DNA of 64,000 nucleotides from Symbiodinium natans (GCA_905221605.1 CAJNDS010002546.1:1074044-1138043), one strand, 5' to 3'; counted from the first letter of the stretch, positions 1 to 11,620 are shown. A program made the numbers and translations. Notes: generated from the letters alone by a model not told the origin.

Positions 1-2540
1 CCTCCCGGCTTACAACAAGGAGGGCCTCCAGAGAAGTGAGACGCTAAACATTAACTTCCCTTCAAGAAGAGAGAGAAGGGAGTTTTTATAAAATTCCACC
101 CCCCTCGCGCCGCAAGGCACACACAGGTGTGTTTGCAATTTTCCAATGTTTGCAGGCTCTTTTCTTGCGAGGCTTAAGGGGTTTAAGGGGGGCTTTGGAG
201 CCAGACCGGAGGCTTCAGGTGGGCTTAAGGGGGAGCTGAGGGGGGGGGCTTAAAGGGTTTGACCCTTTGCCTCCCCCGAAAAAAGGTCATTGCTTAAAGG
301 GAGCGTGAAGGAGGGCTAAATGGAAGAAGAGAAGAGTCGAGAATTTTAAATTCCACCCCCTTAGTTTCTTGTTATCCTGAAGGGGCTTCAGGGGGGGCTT
401 CAGGGGGGGCTTAAGGGGGGGCTTAAGGGGGGCTTAAGGGGGAGCTTAAGGGGGGCTTAAGGGGGGCTTCAGGGGGGGCCCTTTGCCTCCCCCGAAAAAA
501 GTCATTGCTTAAAGGGAGCGTGAAGGAGGGCTAAATGGAAGAAGAGAAGAGTCGAGAATTTTAAATTCCACCACCTTATCAGAGGGGGCTTCAGGGGGGG
601 CTTAAGGGGGAGCTTAAGGGGGGGGCTTAAGGGGGAGCTTAAGGGGGGGTTTAAGTGGCTTCAGGAGAGGAGCTTAAAGGGTGTTGAAGGTGTTGAGACG
701 CCCTTTTGGTTTAATTTTATTCTTTAAGAAAAGAGAGAAGGGATTTATTCTAAAGTCCACCCCTCTGAAACCTTTTCATTCTTCAAGGCCAGAGAAGTGA
801 GACTCTAAACAGTAATTTATCTTGAAGATGAGAGAGGGGTTTTCTTCTAAATTCCCCCCCCTCGAATCTTGTTTTGTTTTTTGGATTTCATTTTTCGAAA
901 CCAGAGAAGTGAGACGCTAAACATTAACTTCCCTTCAAGAAGAGAGAGAAGGGAATTTTTTTAAAATTCCACCCCCCCTCGCGCCGCAAGGCACACACAG
1001 GTGTGTTTGCAATTTACCAATGTTTGCAGGCTCTTTTCTTGCGAGGCTTAAGGGGTTTAAGGGGGGCTTTGGAGCCAGACCCTTTGAAGGCGCTTCTAAG
1101 GGGGAGTTAAGGGGCTTAAGGGAGGCTTCAGGTGGGCTTAAGGGGGAGCTGAGGGGGGGGGCTTAAAGGGTTTGACCCTTTGCCTCCCCCGAAAAAAGGT
1201 CATTGCTTAAAGGGAGCGTGAAGGAGGGCTAAATGGAAGAAGAGAAGAGTCGAGAATTTTAAATTCCACCCCCTTAGTCCTGAAGGGGCTTCAGGGGGGG
1301 CTTCAGGGGGGGCTTAAGGGGGGGCTTAAGGGGGGCTTAAGGGGGAGCTTAAGGGGGGCTTAAGGGGGGCTTAAGGGGGGGGCTTAAGGGGGGCTTAAGG
1401 GGGGGGGGCTTAAGGGGGGGCTTAAAGGGGGGGCTTAGGGGGGGGTTTAAGGGGGGGGCTTAAGGGCTTAAAGGGGGGCTTAAAGGGGGGGGGCTTCAGG
1501 AGTGGAGCTTAAAGGGTGTTGAAGGTGTTGAGACGCCCTTTTGGTTTAATTTTATTCTTTAAGAAAAGAGAGAAGGGATTTATTCTAAATTCCACCCCCC
1601 TGAAACCTTGTTGTTTTTTGGTTTCATTATTCGAGGCCAGAGAAGTGAGACTCTAAACAGTAATTTATCTTGAAGATGAGAGGGAAGGATTTATTCTAAA
1701 TTCCACCCCCCTCGAATCTTGTTTTGTTTTTTGGACTTCTTTTTTCGAAACCAGAGAAGTGAGACTCTAAACATTAACTTCCCTTTAAGAAGAGAGAGAA
1801 GGGAATTTATTCTAAATTCCACCCCCCTCGAATCTTGTTATGTTTTTGTATTTGTTTTTTTGATTTCACTATTCGAAACCAGAGAAGTGAGACTCTAAAC
1901 ATACATATCAATCTTGCCCGGCTTTAAAAAAGCGGGGGGGTTGGGGGGGGCGCAGCCCCCCCCATTTGCAAACACGATGCTTGCGTTATGGGCTTAACAA
2001 GCATTCCTATGCTTTGAAGCAAACCTGCCCGGCTTACAACAAGGAGGGCCTCCAGAGAAGTGAGACGCTAAACATTAACTTCCCTTCAAGAAGAGAGAGA
2101 AGGGAATTTTTTTAAAATTCCACCCCCCTCGCGCCGCAAGGCACACACAGGTGTGTTTGCAATTTACCAATGTTTGCAGGCTCTTTTCTTGCGAGGCTTA
2201 AGGGGTTTAAGGGGGGCTTTGGAGCCAGACCCTTTGAAGGCGCTTCTAAGGGGGAGTTAAGCTTAAGGGAGGCTTCAGGTGGGCTTAAGGGGGAGCTGAG
2301 GGGGGGGCTTAAAGGGTTTGACCCTTTGCCTCCCCCGAAAAAAGGTCATTGCTTAAAGGGAGCGTGAAGGAGGGCTAAATGGAAGAAGAGAAGAGGCGAG
2401 AATTTTAAATTCCACCCCCCTTAGTTTCTTGTTATCCTGAAGGGGCTTCAGGGGGGGCTTCAGGGGGGGCTTAAGGGGGGGCTTAAGGGGGGCTTAAGGG
2501 GGAGCTTAAGGGGGGCTTGGGAGGGCTTAGGGGGGGTTTA
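1..2540. repeat. G-rich higher-order repeat block
   Basis: A block of nested repeats without a credible gene. A long unit recurs with its segment beginning 'gcgccgcaaggcacacacag' at about 109, 982 and 2131, so the higher-order spacing is about 0.87 and 1.15 kb. Inside each unit is a segment beginning 'ccagagaagtgagac' (about 29, 790, 901, 1649, 1750, 1880 and 2050) and runs of an 11-12 bp unit of the form GGCTTAAGGGG. The first 80 bases recur almost unchanged from about 2028. The short open frame at 2170-2367 is simply this repeat read in one frame. I see no transposase or other protein signature. Confidence 0.85.
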
Positions 2541-3100
2541 AGGGGGGGTCGAACTTTAACTTTTGCGTTTGGAGCTTTGGGGGTTAAGGTTTTAAAGTTT
2601 GGGGTTTAGGGATTCAGAGTTTAGGGTTTTGGGATTTAGGGTTTAGAGTTTAGAGTTGTGAACTGCACCTGTTCGCTTGCAATGCTACAGCAACATTTTA
2701 CACCTCCTTTTTGAAGCTCTGTGTGTTCGGCAAAGGCTGAAAAAAAGACACTCCGGGGTCCGGAAAAAGAAGCGGGGTCGGTCACAAGACGCTGCGGGGT
2801 TGAGAAAAAGACGGTCGTTCCTTCTTTGACGGCTGCGAACAGGGTCGTCAAAAAGACATTTGTTTTTTTTTGGGCCCCGTAACGAGGCCTGGAAAAAGAC
2901 CGAGGCCAAGAAAAAGACTTTCCGGGGTTGAAAAAGGTCGCGGGGTCGGAAAAAAGACATTCCGGGGCCAGGAAAAAGAGAAGCCCAAGTCAGCAGATCT
3001 TGTGCATGGGTGTGTGTTTGACAATCCTGTGTTATGCAACCCGAAAGCGTTGACTGTGGAGCAGTCATAACTCCGAAGGTATGAGCATTAGGCCATCCCA
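2540..3100. repeat. Degenerate GGGGTCGGAAAAAGAC repeats
   Basis: From about 2745 to 2985 the sequence consists of imperfect copies of a roughly 26-28 bp unit with the core 'ggggtcggaaaaagac', mixed with purine tracts. The segment before it (2540-2660) is degenerate 'gggtttagg' sequence. Open frames on both strands here are rich in K/R or F/P and reflect the repeat rather than a protein. Confidence 0.6.
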
Positions 3101-3738
3101 ATCTCCACAACTACGGGTCCTAGTGACCAAGTGTGCAACACATCTCCTGATGTGTCATGGCGTCCGCTTGCGTCAGTCAAGCAGTCATGCAGCCTGGCAT
3201 GACATGCGTAGTTCAGTTTGTAGATGTAGGTGTACAGTCGATACTTGATTGAGCCCAAGGTCCGTCACAAACGTGCATCATGTTGATGATTGAGGTTGAT
3301 GCAAACACGTTGCAGCCAAGAGGGCAAGCAGCGTATTTGGGCGGGGTGATCAACATTTTCTCCCGTACTGTGAACCATATTTTGCTAGAACAGAATGTGA
3401 CTTTTGGACCTGGTAGGAGTAGCGTCTTGAACTGAGATCATGATGCGACATTCAGGCTCAGAATCGAGTTGCAAAAGATCGTGAGTTTGTTCAGTAGCAG
3501 CACAGCGCTCTCACAGCACGCGGATGCGTGCTGTGAGGGCAGAGACCTCGCTGCGTGAACGCACAATACACTTCCTTGGCGTTCTCGCTCTTACTGACCA
3601 AGGAAAGCGCGCAGTAAGCAACCTCAGCGCAGTCGCTGCCCTGACTGCAAGGGTTAGGGTCCGTGCCACGCTCACAGGCGCGCCAGGCAGTTGCGCAGCG
3701 AAACGTGTCCCGCGAGCCTGAAAAGGGGCAAGTTGAAC

Positions 3739-4169
3739 CCACTATCCCGGAAACCTATCCTTATGCAATTTGCAGGGACTGGCCAAGAAGCGGCCTTCTT
3801 GGCAGCCTGCAGCTTGCGGCTGCAGGAACAAAGCAGGCTTCTGGGCATGCTGCAGCTTGGATGCCACAGAGCCTGAGTACAAGTCCCCAGCGTGCTGCAG
3901 GTAGGTTGTTGCTAAGTGGCACAATTGCTCCCCATTACTTGAACTGCCCCGCGCAGCGGCCGATTTTTAGCGAACAGACCACAAAGCAAACCCACTATCC
4001 CTGACACTTAGCCCAGAGCCGGCCAACAAGAGAACTGCTAGGCGGTCTGCATGCTTGACCTGCAAGGGTCCGTGAGCTGGAAAGGGCAGAACCCACTATC
4101 CCGGAAACCTATCCTTAGGCAATTTGCAGGAACTGGCCAAGAAGCGGCCTTCTTGGCAGCCTGCAGCTT
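3739..4169. repeat. 77-bp direct repeat pair with internal hairpin
   Basis: A segment of about 77 bp beginning 'ccactatcccggaaacctat' occurs at about 3739-3815 and again, nearly unchanged, at about 4092-4169. Each copy contains the inverted repeat 'ccaagaagcggccttcttgg'. A weaker third copy of its start lies near 3988. The rest of 3.1-4.2 kb shows no gene I can support. Confidence 0.65.
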
Positions 4170-4254
4170 ACTCCGTGTGTCGAAGGTAGCATCTGGGGGA
4201 TTTCCCTGCGCCGAATGACTTGTGGAGACCCGGGCCTCAGGGCCACCGTGGGTC

Positions 4255-4490
4255 TTTTGCCTTGCGTCCCAAGTTCAGCAGATGCTGCAGGTCCTCAGGT
4301 CCCTATTGCAGCACAGACCGCCGTGGGTCTTGTGCCAGGCGTAGATGCCACAGGTTCTCAGGTCCCTATTGCAGCACAGACCATTGTGGGTCATTTGCCA
4401 GGCGTCCCAGGTTCAGCAGATGCCATAGGTCCTCAGGTCCCTATTGCAGCACAGACCGCCGTGGGTCTTGTGCCAGGCGTCCCAAGCTCC
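4255..4490 (+). repeat. 63-75 bp minisatellite, three copies
   Basis: The element containing 'ccctattgcagcacagacc' followed by 'gtgggtcttgtgccaggcg' is repeated at about 4301, 4364 and 4439. It stays open in two frames, which produces spurious open frames of 92 and 108 codons. One reverse-complement copy lies at about 5830-5884. Confidence 0.7.
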
Positions 4491-4499
4491 TGAATGTGC

Positions 4500-5580
4500 G
4501 AGTGACCTTCGGAGGGATCCGCCCCATGCTGCGCCTGGCACTGTGAGGGTTGGGACTCACCCTTGTAGTTCTCCTCTTGGCAATTCCCGTAATCCAAATT
4601 AGGCCGTTGCGCGGGGCTAAGTTGAAGAGAGGGAGCTTTGCTTGGTGCCTTAAGCTTGCACGGTTATCTCGGAATAGCCAAGAGGGGGGGGGATCCCAAA
4701 ACCTGCAGTCACGCTGGCAGGCCCAAGTCACGAAGCGATTGACAGCCGAATGGTCTTCTTGCCTGTCGGTGTAAGCGTGCCGGGCCAGTTGAGGGGTAGC
4801 GAGCCTGCGCCTCGAGGGAGCAGCTCATGCAACGAAATTACCGTCGAAACAACCCGAGAGGGGCCTCGACTGCTTTTGTCAGGCCCGCCAGCTTGATAGA
4901 GCGCTAAGATGCTGCTAGCGTTAGTTTGCCGGCGTGGGGGCGAGGTGGGTGTTTGTTTGCTTGTGTACTTCCCTTAGTAAGAGCGAGAACGCTGGGCTTT
5001 TGTTTGCTGGTAAGAGCGAGAACGCAGCAAAGGCGTGTGCCTTCCAAGCATCCAGTTCCCGTTGATGCGAATAATCGCGCCCTACACCCAGCAGCGAGCC
5101 TGCCTCCCCCGCCCCTGCAGCATGTTAACAGCTCTGCAACAGCGAAACGCGCTTGAGGCGACTGCCACGCCCCCTAGCTGCTCCTGACCTCCTAGCTGGT
5201 AAGCGAAAACGCTAGGGTGCTGCCTGTGCATCGATTTGTCAGCTCGGGTTGGCAGGTGTTGAATTCGGGCCGGATTTTAGGGTTTAGGCCTCAGGGCCTC
5301 AGGGTTTTCTAGGGGTTTAGGGGTTAGGGTTTAGGGCTTAGGCCTTCAGGTTTTTGCCTGATGCCGAATGCTGCCCAAAGCATGTCTCGTTAGGCGCGTG
5401 CGGTACCCTTTTGTCACCCTAAACCCTAATCTAAACCCACTCTGAAACGTTGCGCCTTCGATTTGTCCTGATTCGACATGTCAAAGTCAAGCTGGTTGTC
5501 CTTGAGCACCTGCTTTGCAACTTGAGAGCAGGGCGAACGAAAGCTAGGGCGCAGGTGTGAAGACCGCGCTGCTCAGCCCT
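4500..5580. other. No gene seen; degenerate telomere-like stretch
   Basis: I see no supportable gene. A short duplicated phrase 'taagagcgagaacgc' occurs at about 4978 and 5010. From about 5276 to 5345 there is decayed 'gggtttagg' sequence of the telomere type. Confidence 0.5.
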
Positions 5581-5599
5581 GAAATGATAAGTAACAATG

Positions 5600-5770
5600 C
5601 TGACCTAAGGGGGGGCGGGGGGGGGGGGTCCTAAGGGGGGGACCCCCCCCACCTTATCGGGAACCCCCCCCTGCTTAGGTCCACCAGCCTCCAAGGATTT
5701 CTTGTGTGGTCACCCCCAAACGGGGGGGCGCCCCCCCCCCCGCGCAGCTTAAACCTCCGATATATCGGAG
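5600..5770. repeat. G/C homopolymer palindromes
   Basis: Long G runs face long C runs at 5608-5650 and again at 5720-5741, so each can fold into a GC-rich hairpin. A perfect 16-nt palindrome, CTCCGATATATCGGAG, follows at 5755-5770. I see no coding frame or known regulatory element here. Confidence 0.6.
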
Positions 5771-6074
5771 ATTAAGGCCCCTGAGTGCTGTTTGACCCAA
5801 GAACAAAATGGTAAACAAGAACAGAGAAAGCCTGTGCTGCAATAGGGACCTGAGGACCTGGCATCTGCGGAACCTGGGACGCCTAGACTTGGGCGACAAA
5901 ACGCGGAGGGGAGCCTGGCTTGGAAACAGACTTGTTCGCTCTTAAAAACCCTAGACCCTGACCACAACCACACCACAAGGCAGGGCTTTCGCAGAAGCAC
6001 ACCCGAAACATCGAGCTGCCTGATGAAGGAAATGGGTACTCAGCAGAGATGCTCCATGGCATGATTTCGGAGGT

Positions 6075-6325
6075 CATGGGTGCCCAACCCCAGAGTGTCC
6101 TTGGAGTGGCCAACCCCAGAGTGTCCTTGGAGTGCCCAATCCCAAATTGTCCCTAGAATACCCAACCCGAAAGTGTTCCTGGAGTGCCCAACCCCAGAGT
6201 GCCCTAGAGTGCCCAACCCCAGACTGTTTCTGGAGTGAACTCCAGAGTGTCCCCCAACCCCAGTGTGTCCCTAGCCCAATGCCAAAGTGTCTAGCCAATC
6301 CTGGAGTGCCCAACCCCAGAGTACG
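6075..6325 (+). repeat. About 28-bp minisatellite
   Basis: Around nine imperfect tandem copies of a 26-30 bp unit of the form 'cccaaccccagagtgtccttggagtg'. The open frames on both strands here have periodic amino-acid sequences and are repeat artefacts. Confidence 0.75.
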
Positions 6326-6439
6326 TATCTCTACCCGGAGAGGATGGGGATGTTTCAAGTAAAATAATTGTTTGTGCATTTGCTACCTTGTTATTTGTCT
6401 TTTATTGTTATTCATTGTGTAAAGTTTCTTGATGCATAT

Positions 6440-6684
6440 GAAATATGTTATGTGTATATATATATATGCTATCAAAATAATGACAATGTAAAGTATGTAT
6501 ATAGCTGTAGACATATGTGTATATGTACGGTCCAGTGCGCTCCAGTTAGCTAGTTGAATCACTACGCACACCGTACAACCTAGACGCTATGCAGCCGGCA
6601 TAGTCCCGATGAATCCCCTCTGAAGGGACCTGGCACAATCCGTGTACAACGCCTTTAAGCACAACTGATCTATAGATAGATAGA

Positions 6685-6716
<32 letters not shown>

Positions 6717-6793
6717 CATATATGTATATACATATATATATGTATATATATATATGTATGTATGTATGTGTGTGTGTGTGTGTGTGTGTGTTG
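6440..6793. repeat. TA and TG microsatellites
   Basis: AT-rich sequence ending in (TA)n-type repeats from about 6675 to 6765 and a (TG)n run to about 6790. The His/Thr/Tyr/Ile-rich open frames here are translations of the dinucleotide repeats. Confidence 0.85.
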
Positions 6794-6892
6794 GTGTTGG
6801 GGCCTTTGGCGCAACTTGGTTTAGGGTTTCGGCCATGCGGTTCTCATCGGTTCTCAAACTGTGAAGCCACTTTCTTGTCCCTGAAGCCCCAT

Positions 6893-7008
6893 GCCCTAAG
6901 CCCTAAACCCTAAACCCTAAGGCTTAAACCCTAAACCCTGAACCCTAATCCTTAAACCCTATACCCTAAGCCCTAAACCCTAACCCTAAACCCTAAACCC
7001 TAAACCGC
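6893..7008 (-). repeat. Telomere-like CCCTAAA array
   Basis: About fifteen copies of CCCTAAA, several degenerate. A second array in the opposite orientation follows at 7110-7185, so the two face each other around a 100-bp GC-rich spacer. Being interstitial and inverted, this is not a chromosome end. Confidence 0.85.
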
Positions 7009-7109
7009 CAAGGGGCTCGGTGGGCCGCGGCCGAGTTTGATGAGACCAAGGCCTGAGGTTTTCTTATAGGGTCCTTAAGGGAGGGGGGTTCAAGGGGTTC
7101 CAGGGGGCG

Positions 7110-7185
7110 GTTAGGGTTTACGGTTAGGGTTTAGGGTTTAGGGTTTAGGGTTTAGGGTTTAGGGTTTAGGGTTTAGGGCTCAGGG
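7110..7185 (+). repeat. Telomere-like TTTAGGG array
   Basis: About nine near-perfect TTTAGGG units, the plant/alveolate-type telomere heptamer, about 0.2 kb upstream of the TIR-like gene. Confidence 0.88.
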
Positions 7186-7398
7186 TCCCGAAGGTTCCCT
7201 AGGTACCTACCCGCCATGAACCCCCCTCCCTTCAGGACCCTCTAATGTCGCCCACAGGATTCCAGGAGCTGGAGGGCAAACTTTCCTTCACCTCAAACGC
7301 TCAACTGCGCATACAGGGCCTGGGTGAACGCCCTATAAACCACCCCTGCACAGTTTAGCAGAAATGCGTCCGCACGTAAGGTTGAGGCCTTCACAGGC

Positions 7399-9162
7399 AT
7401 GGCATTGCATGGATGTGCATGTGTCGAGCCAGCTCTCCAAGAGGGTTGCGGACCGTTCTGTCTTCCCAGCATGGGAGCGGCGGCGTGTCATGGGGGCGTA
7501 GATTGTTGCGCCGATCAAGGCAATGCCGATGCAGAAGAAGGTGCGACTCGCAAGACCATCCATTCGATGGAATGCTTTGCAGATACGCAGGAGCCCATGT
7601 GCACATTCGATTGCGACGCGGAAGGGGAGCCCATGAAGAATCGTCCAGACATCGACCCTGCAATTGCAACTGCGTCCCTCATGGTCCGACGGGAGCCGCG
7701 AGGGAGCCAAAGCCGCTTGGAGCAAAGTGCCCATTTGGCGCTTGATCGCGAAATCGCCCGCTCAGTCCCGCTGGCACGCACTTTGCAGGGTTTGGGCCAT
7801 CTTTGGCGATCGCGGCCGAACAAAATGAGCCAGGACGAGTTGCTAAGCTTGTGGCAATCTTCCCAGAAGGCAGATTCATACGATGCCTTCCTATCGCACA
7901 CATGGTGGACACCTGGATACCAGAAGTTTTTGTCTCTTTTGTTGCGTTCCTACTGGCACTTTGCCGTGCTTTCTTTTGCCGTGACGTGCCTTGGGATCGT
8001 GATCATGTATGTGTTTGACATCTTGCCAATGCCTTTGACCTTCGCTGCGGAGTTTGCCCAGTGGCGGTATGAGATCCCCTGCGGACCCTGGGCAACCATC
8101 TCGGGATTCGTGGTGTCGCTCCTGACCCTGCTGAGCGCCCCTTCTTTTCCTTGCCAGAGATTCGCCGTTTTCATGGACGTGGCATGCATACATCAAACAG
8201 ATCCTCGGCTGACTAGGCCGACTAGGCCCTTGTGGTTTAAGCCTCGGTGCCTTCGGGCTCGTATTAGTTGCCCTAACCGATGCTTTGCCAGCAAAGGACA
8301 TGCGTTTGCGCGAGCGAGGCATCTATAGCATCGGAGGCTACATGACCGTTGCCAAGGAGCTGCGCATCCTGTGGTCTGCGCCCTGTCGACATTTAGGGTT
8401 TACAGGGCTTAGGTCTTAGGTATGACTGTGGGTCCGCATAATTGCCATTCTTTTTGCCTGGTAGCTTGTTGCTTCATGTTTCCTGGAAGCATCGGGTTTA
8501 GGGTTTAGGGGTTTTGGGGTTTAGGGGTTTAGGGCTTTAGGGCTTTAGGGTCTAGGGGTTAGGGTGTTTAGGGTCTAGGGCCTACACTCCTGCAATCCTA
8601 CAAGGTGCCTTACCTGACGAGGTTGTGGTGCATCTTCGAACTTGCCGGATATCGCAGGGCCAATCCGCAAGGCAAGCTGGTCTTCCAGCCCCTGCTTGTG
8701 GAACGTAACTTCCTGGTTTTTTGGTTCTGCACCTTCCTGTTCAGCTGCACCTTCCACGTCATTAACACAGGTTTGAGGTTGAGGGGCGCGGTTGCTATTC
8801 CCACGCTCTTGGCTTGCGGTGCCCTGCTGCCCGGCGTGCACACCATTCGGAAGGGGTTCCAAGAGCAGCAGCGAAGCCTTCGGGATATGGCGAGCTTTGA
8901 CCTAAGTCGGGTCTCCTGCTCGAGTGACGATGATCGGCAATTCATTCTCACGGCGGTGGCCGAGTGGTATGGAAGCATCGATGCATTTGCAGAATATGTC
9001 CGCGGGCCGCTTCGGGATGAGCTGTTGCAGGTGTACGCAGAGACGCGGGCTCCCATGTCTTACTGCCTGCTTGCATATACTCCGCCGGTCGCCATCTACG
9101 CCGACGTGGTGGGGGCACTCTGGAAGGCAGGAGCGCCCAGCGAGGTGGCGTGCTTGAGTTGA
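7399..9162 (+). CDS. TIR-like membrane protein, split by introns
   Basis: Predicted membrane protein with a TIR-like fold. The first coding block (from ATG 7399) has a soluble N-terminus, then 'YDAFLSHTWW' at residues 161-170, membrane segments near residues 186-208 and 231-248, and 'VFMDVACIHQTDP' at 257-269. A second block around 8288-8377 carries 'RERGIYSIGGYM' and 'ELRILWS', but in another frame, so an intron lies between about 8205 and 8290. The third block starts after an AG at 8603-8604 with 'PYLTRLWCIFELAGY', has two more hydrophobic segments, and ends at TGA 9160-9162. A GC donor at 8378 and acceptor at 8604 would join blocks two and three in frame; this intron carries a TTTAGGG array. 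The order FLSHTW, D-x-CIHQTD, LW..PYLTRLWCIFE matches TIR-like proteins I know from dinoflagellates. A role in signalling or NAD cleavage is not shown by the sequence. The start is uncertain; Met at codon 25 is an alternative. Confidence 0.7.
8493..8582 (+). repeat. Intronic TTTAGGG array
   Basis: Degenerate TTTAGGG repeats inside the last intron of the TIR-like gene, ending about 20 bases before the acceptor at 8604. Confidence 0.8.
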
Positions 9163-9600
9163 CTAGTGATGACTAGTGTACTACTACCATAGTACAAGAG
9201 TAGTGTTATAGTTTAAAGTACTATCTAGGGATAACCCCGCTTCCCCCGACCCCGTAACAGCCGCCCGGCTCAGGCGCAGAGCCACAGGACAAGGGGGAGG
9301 GGGTCGGGGGGCAGAGGATGGGTGGGGGGGCCAAGAAGGTGGGGGACAAGGGTTTGGGTGAAAGTAGAGGGCAAAAAAGCTGCTAGCGTTTTCCCGAATG
9401 CATGCGACGATTTTCAGCGGTGGTGGTCTTCGGGAAGTTTCGTCGTTATCGATGACGCATGTATGGTTTTCGTATGTTTTCGTGATGGATGATGGCTGGA
9501 TGGATGGCGTGATGGACTGTGCGGCTTTCCTGTTAGATATGTAAAATCATATGCTTTAAAGTTAAGCACGGGTACTCGCCGCACCTGCCCACAAATCGTG
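9162..9600. other. Non-coding, short palindromes
   Basis: After the TIR-like gene there is a stretch rich in 'agtact/tagtgtac' palindromes (9164-9225), then G-rich sequence. I see no gene. Confidence 0.5.
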
Positions 9601-9609
9601 CTGGCGCGA

Positions 9610-9830
9610 AGGTGTTCGCATGCGAACGACAACCCTCTGCGCGGCCGCGGGGTGTCGCGACGCTTGCGGGTGGGAGTTCGTATTTTCGTCCGCGAACGAC
9701 AATCCTTTGCGTGGCCTCATGTGGCCGCGGCGTGTCGCGACGCTGGCGCGTGGGAGGCGTGCGCATTTTCGTCCAGGAACGACAACCCTCTGTGTTTTCG
9801 CAGGGTGCGATCGGCAACCCTCTGCGTGTA
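9610..9830 (+). repeat. 70-85 bp minisatellite
   Basis: Three to four imperfect copies of a unit beginning 'cgaacgacaaccctctgcg' and containing 'gtgtcgcgacgct' and 'ttttcgtcc'. It is open in several frames; those frames are artefacts. Confidence 0.65.
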
Positions 9831-9904
9831 GGGTTAGGTTTACAGCGACGCACTTGGCGACTATTTTTTAGCGGAGGTGGTTTTCGTGAAGCTTCTTCAT
9901 TGTC

Positions 9905-9990
9905 GTTGACGCATGGATAGATGTCGTCATGGATGTCGTCATGGATTCGTCGTCATGCATTCGTCATGGATGTCGTCATGGATATCGTGC
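9905..9990 (+). repeat. 'gtcgtcatggat' 12-mer repeats
   Basis: About six copies of a 12-bp unit, some interrupted. Confidence 0.6.
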
Positions 9991-10004
9991 CGCCGAGCAG
10001 CGGG

Positions 10005-10430
10005 GGGGGCCTTCTTGGGATCAACTTGAAACCAAGATTTCACGTGAAGGCCTTCTTGGGCTCAACCTGAAACCAAGATTTCACCGGAGGGGACTTCTTT
10101 TGCCCAACTTGACAGCCTAATTTCATCGGAGGGGCTGTTTTTGGGTGCAACTTGAAGCTCAAGGTTTCGACGGAGGGCCTTTTTGGGTTCAACTGGAAAC
10201 CAAGATTTCGCCGGAGGGGCTTTCTCGGCATGAACTAGAAACCAAGATTTCACTGGCAGGGCCTTGTTGGGCCCAACTTGGAACAAAGATTTGACTGGAA
10301 GGGCCTTCTTGGGCCCAACTTGAAAACAAGATTTCACCGGTGGGGGCTTTTTTGGGCCCAGCTTGAAACAAGGATTTCACCTGAGGGGCTTTCTTGGGAT
10401 GAGTTTGAAACCAAGATGTCACTGGCAGGT
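10005..10430 (+). repeat. About 45-bp minisatellite, 9-10 copies
   Basis: Imperfect tandem copies of a unit of the form 'aaccaagatttcaccggagg' followed by 'ggccttcttgggcccaacttg'. Copies diverge throughout and there is no unique spacer between conserved repeats, so it is not CRISPR-like. The open frames on both strands are periodic. Confidence 0.8.
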
Positions 10431-10667
10431 AGGGAAGTCCGTTCGGCCAGCGTCGAAAAATTTTTCGACGGACCTGTTTTGTGAAAAATCCGATTTAGAC
10501 TTTAAATTTTCGAGTTTGCTGGCGCATTCAATTTGGAGTTCATTGAGTTTTTCTGCCTTTCTGTGATTTCGGGGGGCAATTTTCTCGACGTCGGCAGGGC
10601 GGTCACGTGGCCTGTCCTGAAGGGACGCGCATCGCTCCTGCAGACGCCTCCGGGGCCCTGGGAGATA

Positions 10668-10736
10668 TTAGGGTTTAGGGTTTAGGGTTTAGGGTTTAGG
10701 GTTCAGGGTTTAGGGTTTAGGGTTTAGGGTTTAGGG
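10668..10736 (+). repeat. Telomere-like TTTAGGG array
   Basis: Nine to ten near-perfect TTTAGGG units with one 'ttcaggg' variant. No gene is recognisable within 0.5 kb either side. Confidence 0.88.
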
Positions 10737-11234
10737 CAGGGAGGCCGGAGGCTCCAAGCTTGCTCCAGCCTTCATCGAGGTTGGTTGGGGGGGGTTTTTA
10801 GTCCACGGGCCCCAAGGGACACCGTTTTCCCCCCCCAACTGCGTTGTCGTACAGACGTGATGTCATCCCTACATGTTTGTGTACAGTTTGACTCTTTTCG
10901 GAAATTCTTCAACGCTGGACATGGGGTTTCCAGGCTTTTGGCTTCTGCGAGTCTGAAGAGAACGAAGGAGAATTTGGCTGCTACCTAGCGGCGCGCCGCA
11001 GTGTGCAGACAACAGCTAACCATGGCAAACAGCCAGCGTTGGGCGTGGGGGATTCTTTCGGGGCCTTGCTACCGTTGGGCCCTGGTAATCCCTGTGCCTC
11101 TACAGGGCTCAGGCGAAAAGATCATGTAGCAGCTACTGAGCTACTCCCAACGGCGGAACGAAATCAAACAGGACCTTATCCCTGGTTCAAGCTCTTGGTC
11201 TTCTCCACAACGACGAGTTTCAGCACGCGATTGA

Positions 11235-11620
11235 CTAGATGACCAAACTTTTCTTCTCCTCCTCCTCCTCCTCCTGTCGGTTCCGTTCGCGCGAAGCTTG
11301 TCTCGTTTTCGCGCTGAGCCTCTTCGTTTTGCGGCTGCACGTTTTTCCGACTAGCTCCTTCGTTTTTCGATTGAGGCTTCCGGACACACGGATTGACCTC
11401 CTGTCGCGGTTCCGTTCGCACGTTCGAAGCTTGTCGCATTTTCGCATTGAGCCCCTTTGTTTGATGGCTGCTCGTTTTCTGACTAGCTCCTTCGTTTTTG
11501 ATTTCGACGCGATTGACCAAAACTTTTCTTCTCCTCCTGTCGCGGTTTTGTTCGCGCGTTCGAAGCTTGTCGCGTTTTCGCACTGAGCCTCATCTTCTTA
11601 CGGCGGCTGCGCGTTTTCCG
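11235..11620 (+). repeat. About 130-bp tandem repeat, three copies
   Basis: Three copies of a unit containing 'cggttccgttcgcgcg', 'gaagcttgtcgcgttttcgc' and 'tagctccttcg', starting near 11273, 11400 and 11534. Long open frames occur on both strands, as expected of a repeat whose period leaves them open; I reject them as genes. The flanks (10.74-11.23 and 11.62-12.24 kb) show no gene. Confidence 0.65.

Noticed and set aside
6546-6857. His/Thr- and Tyr/Ile-rich open frames
   Set aside because: They are translations of TA and TG dinucleotide repeats.
6893-7185. A true chromosome end made of telomere repeats
   Set aside because: The arrays are short, degenerate, occur in both orientations and recur more than twenty times through the window, including inside introns. 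They are interstitial.
10005-10430. CRISPR-like array of about 45-bp repeats
   Set aside because: Copies are imperfect and contiguous with no unique spacers, no cas genes are present, and the genome is eukaryotic by its introns.
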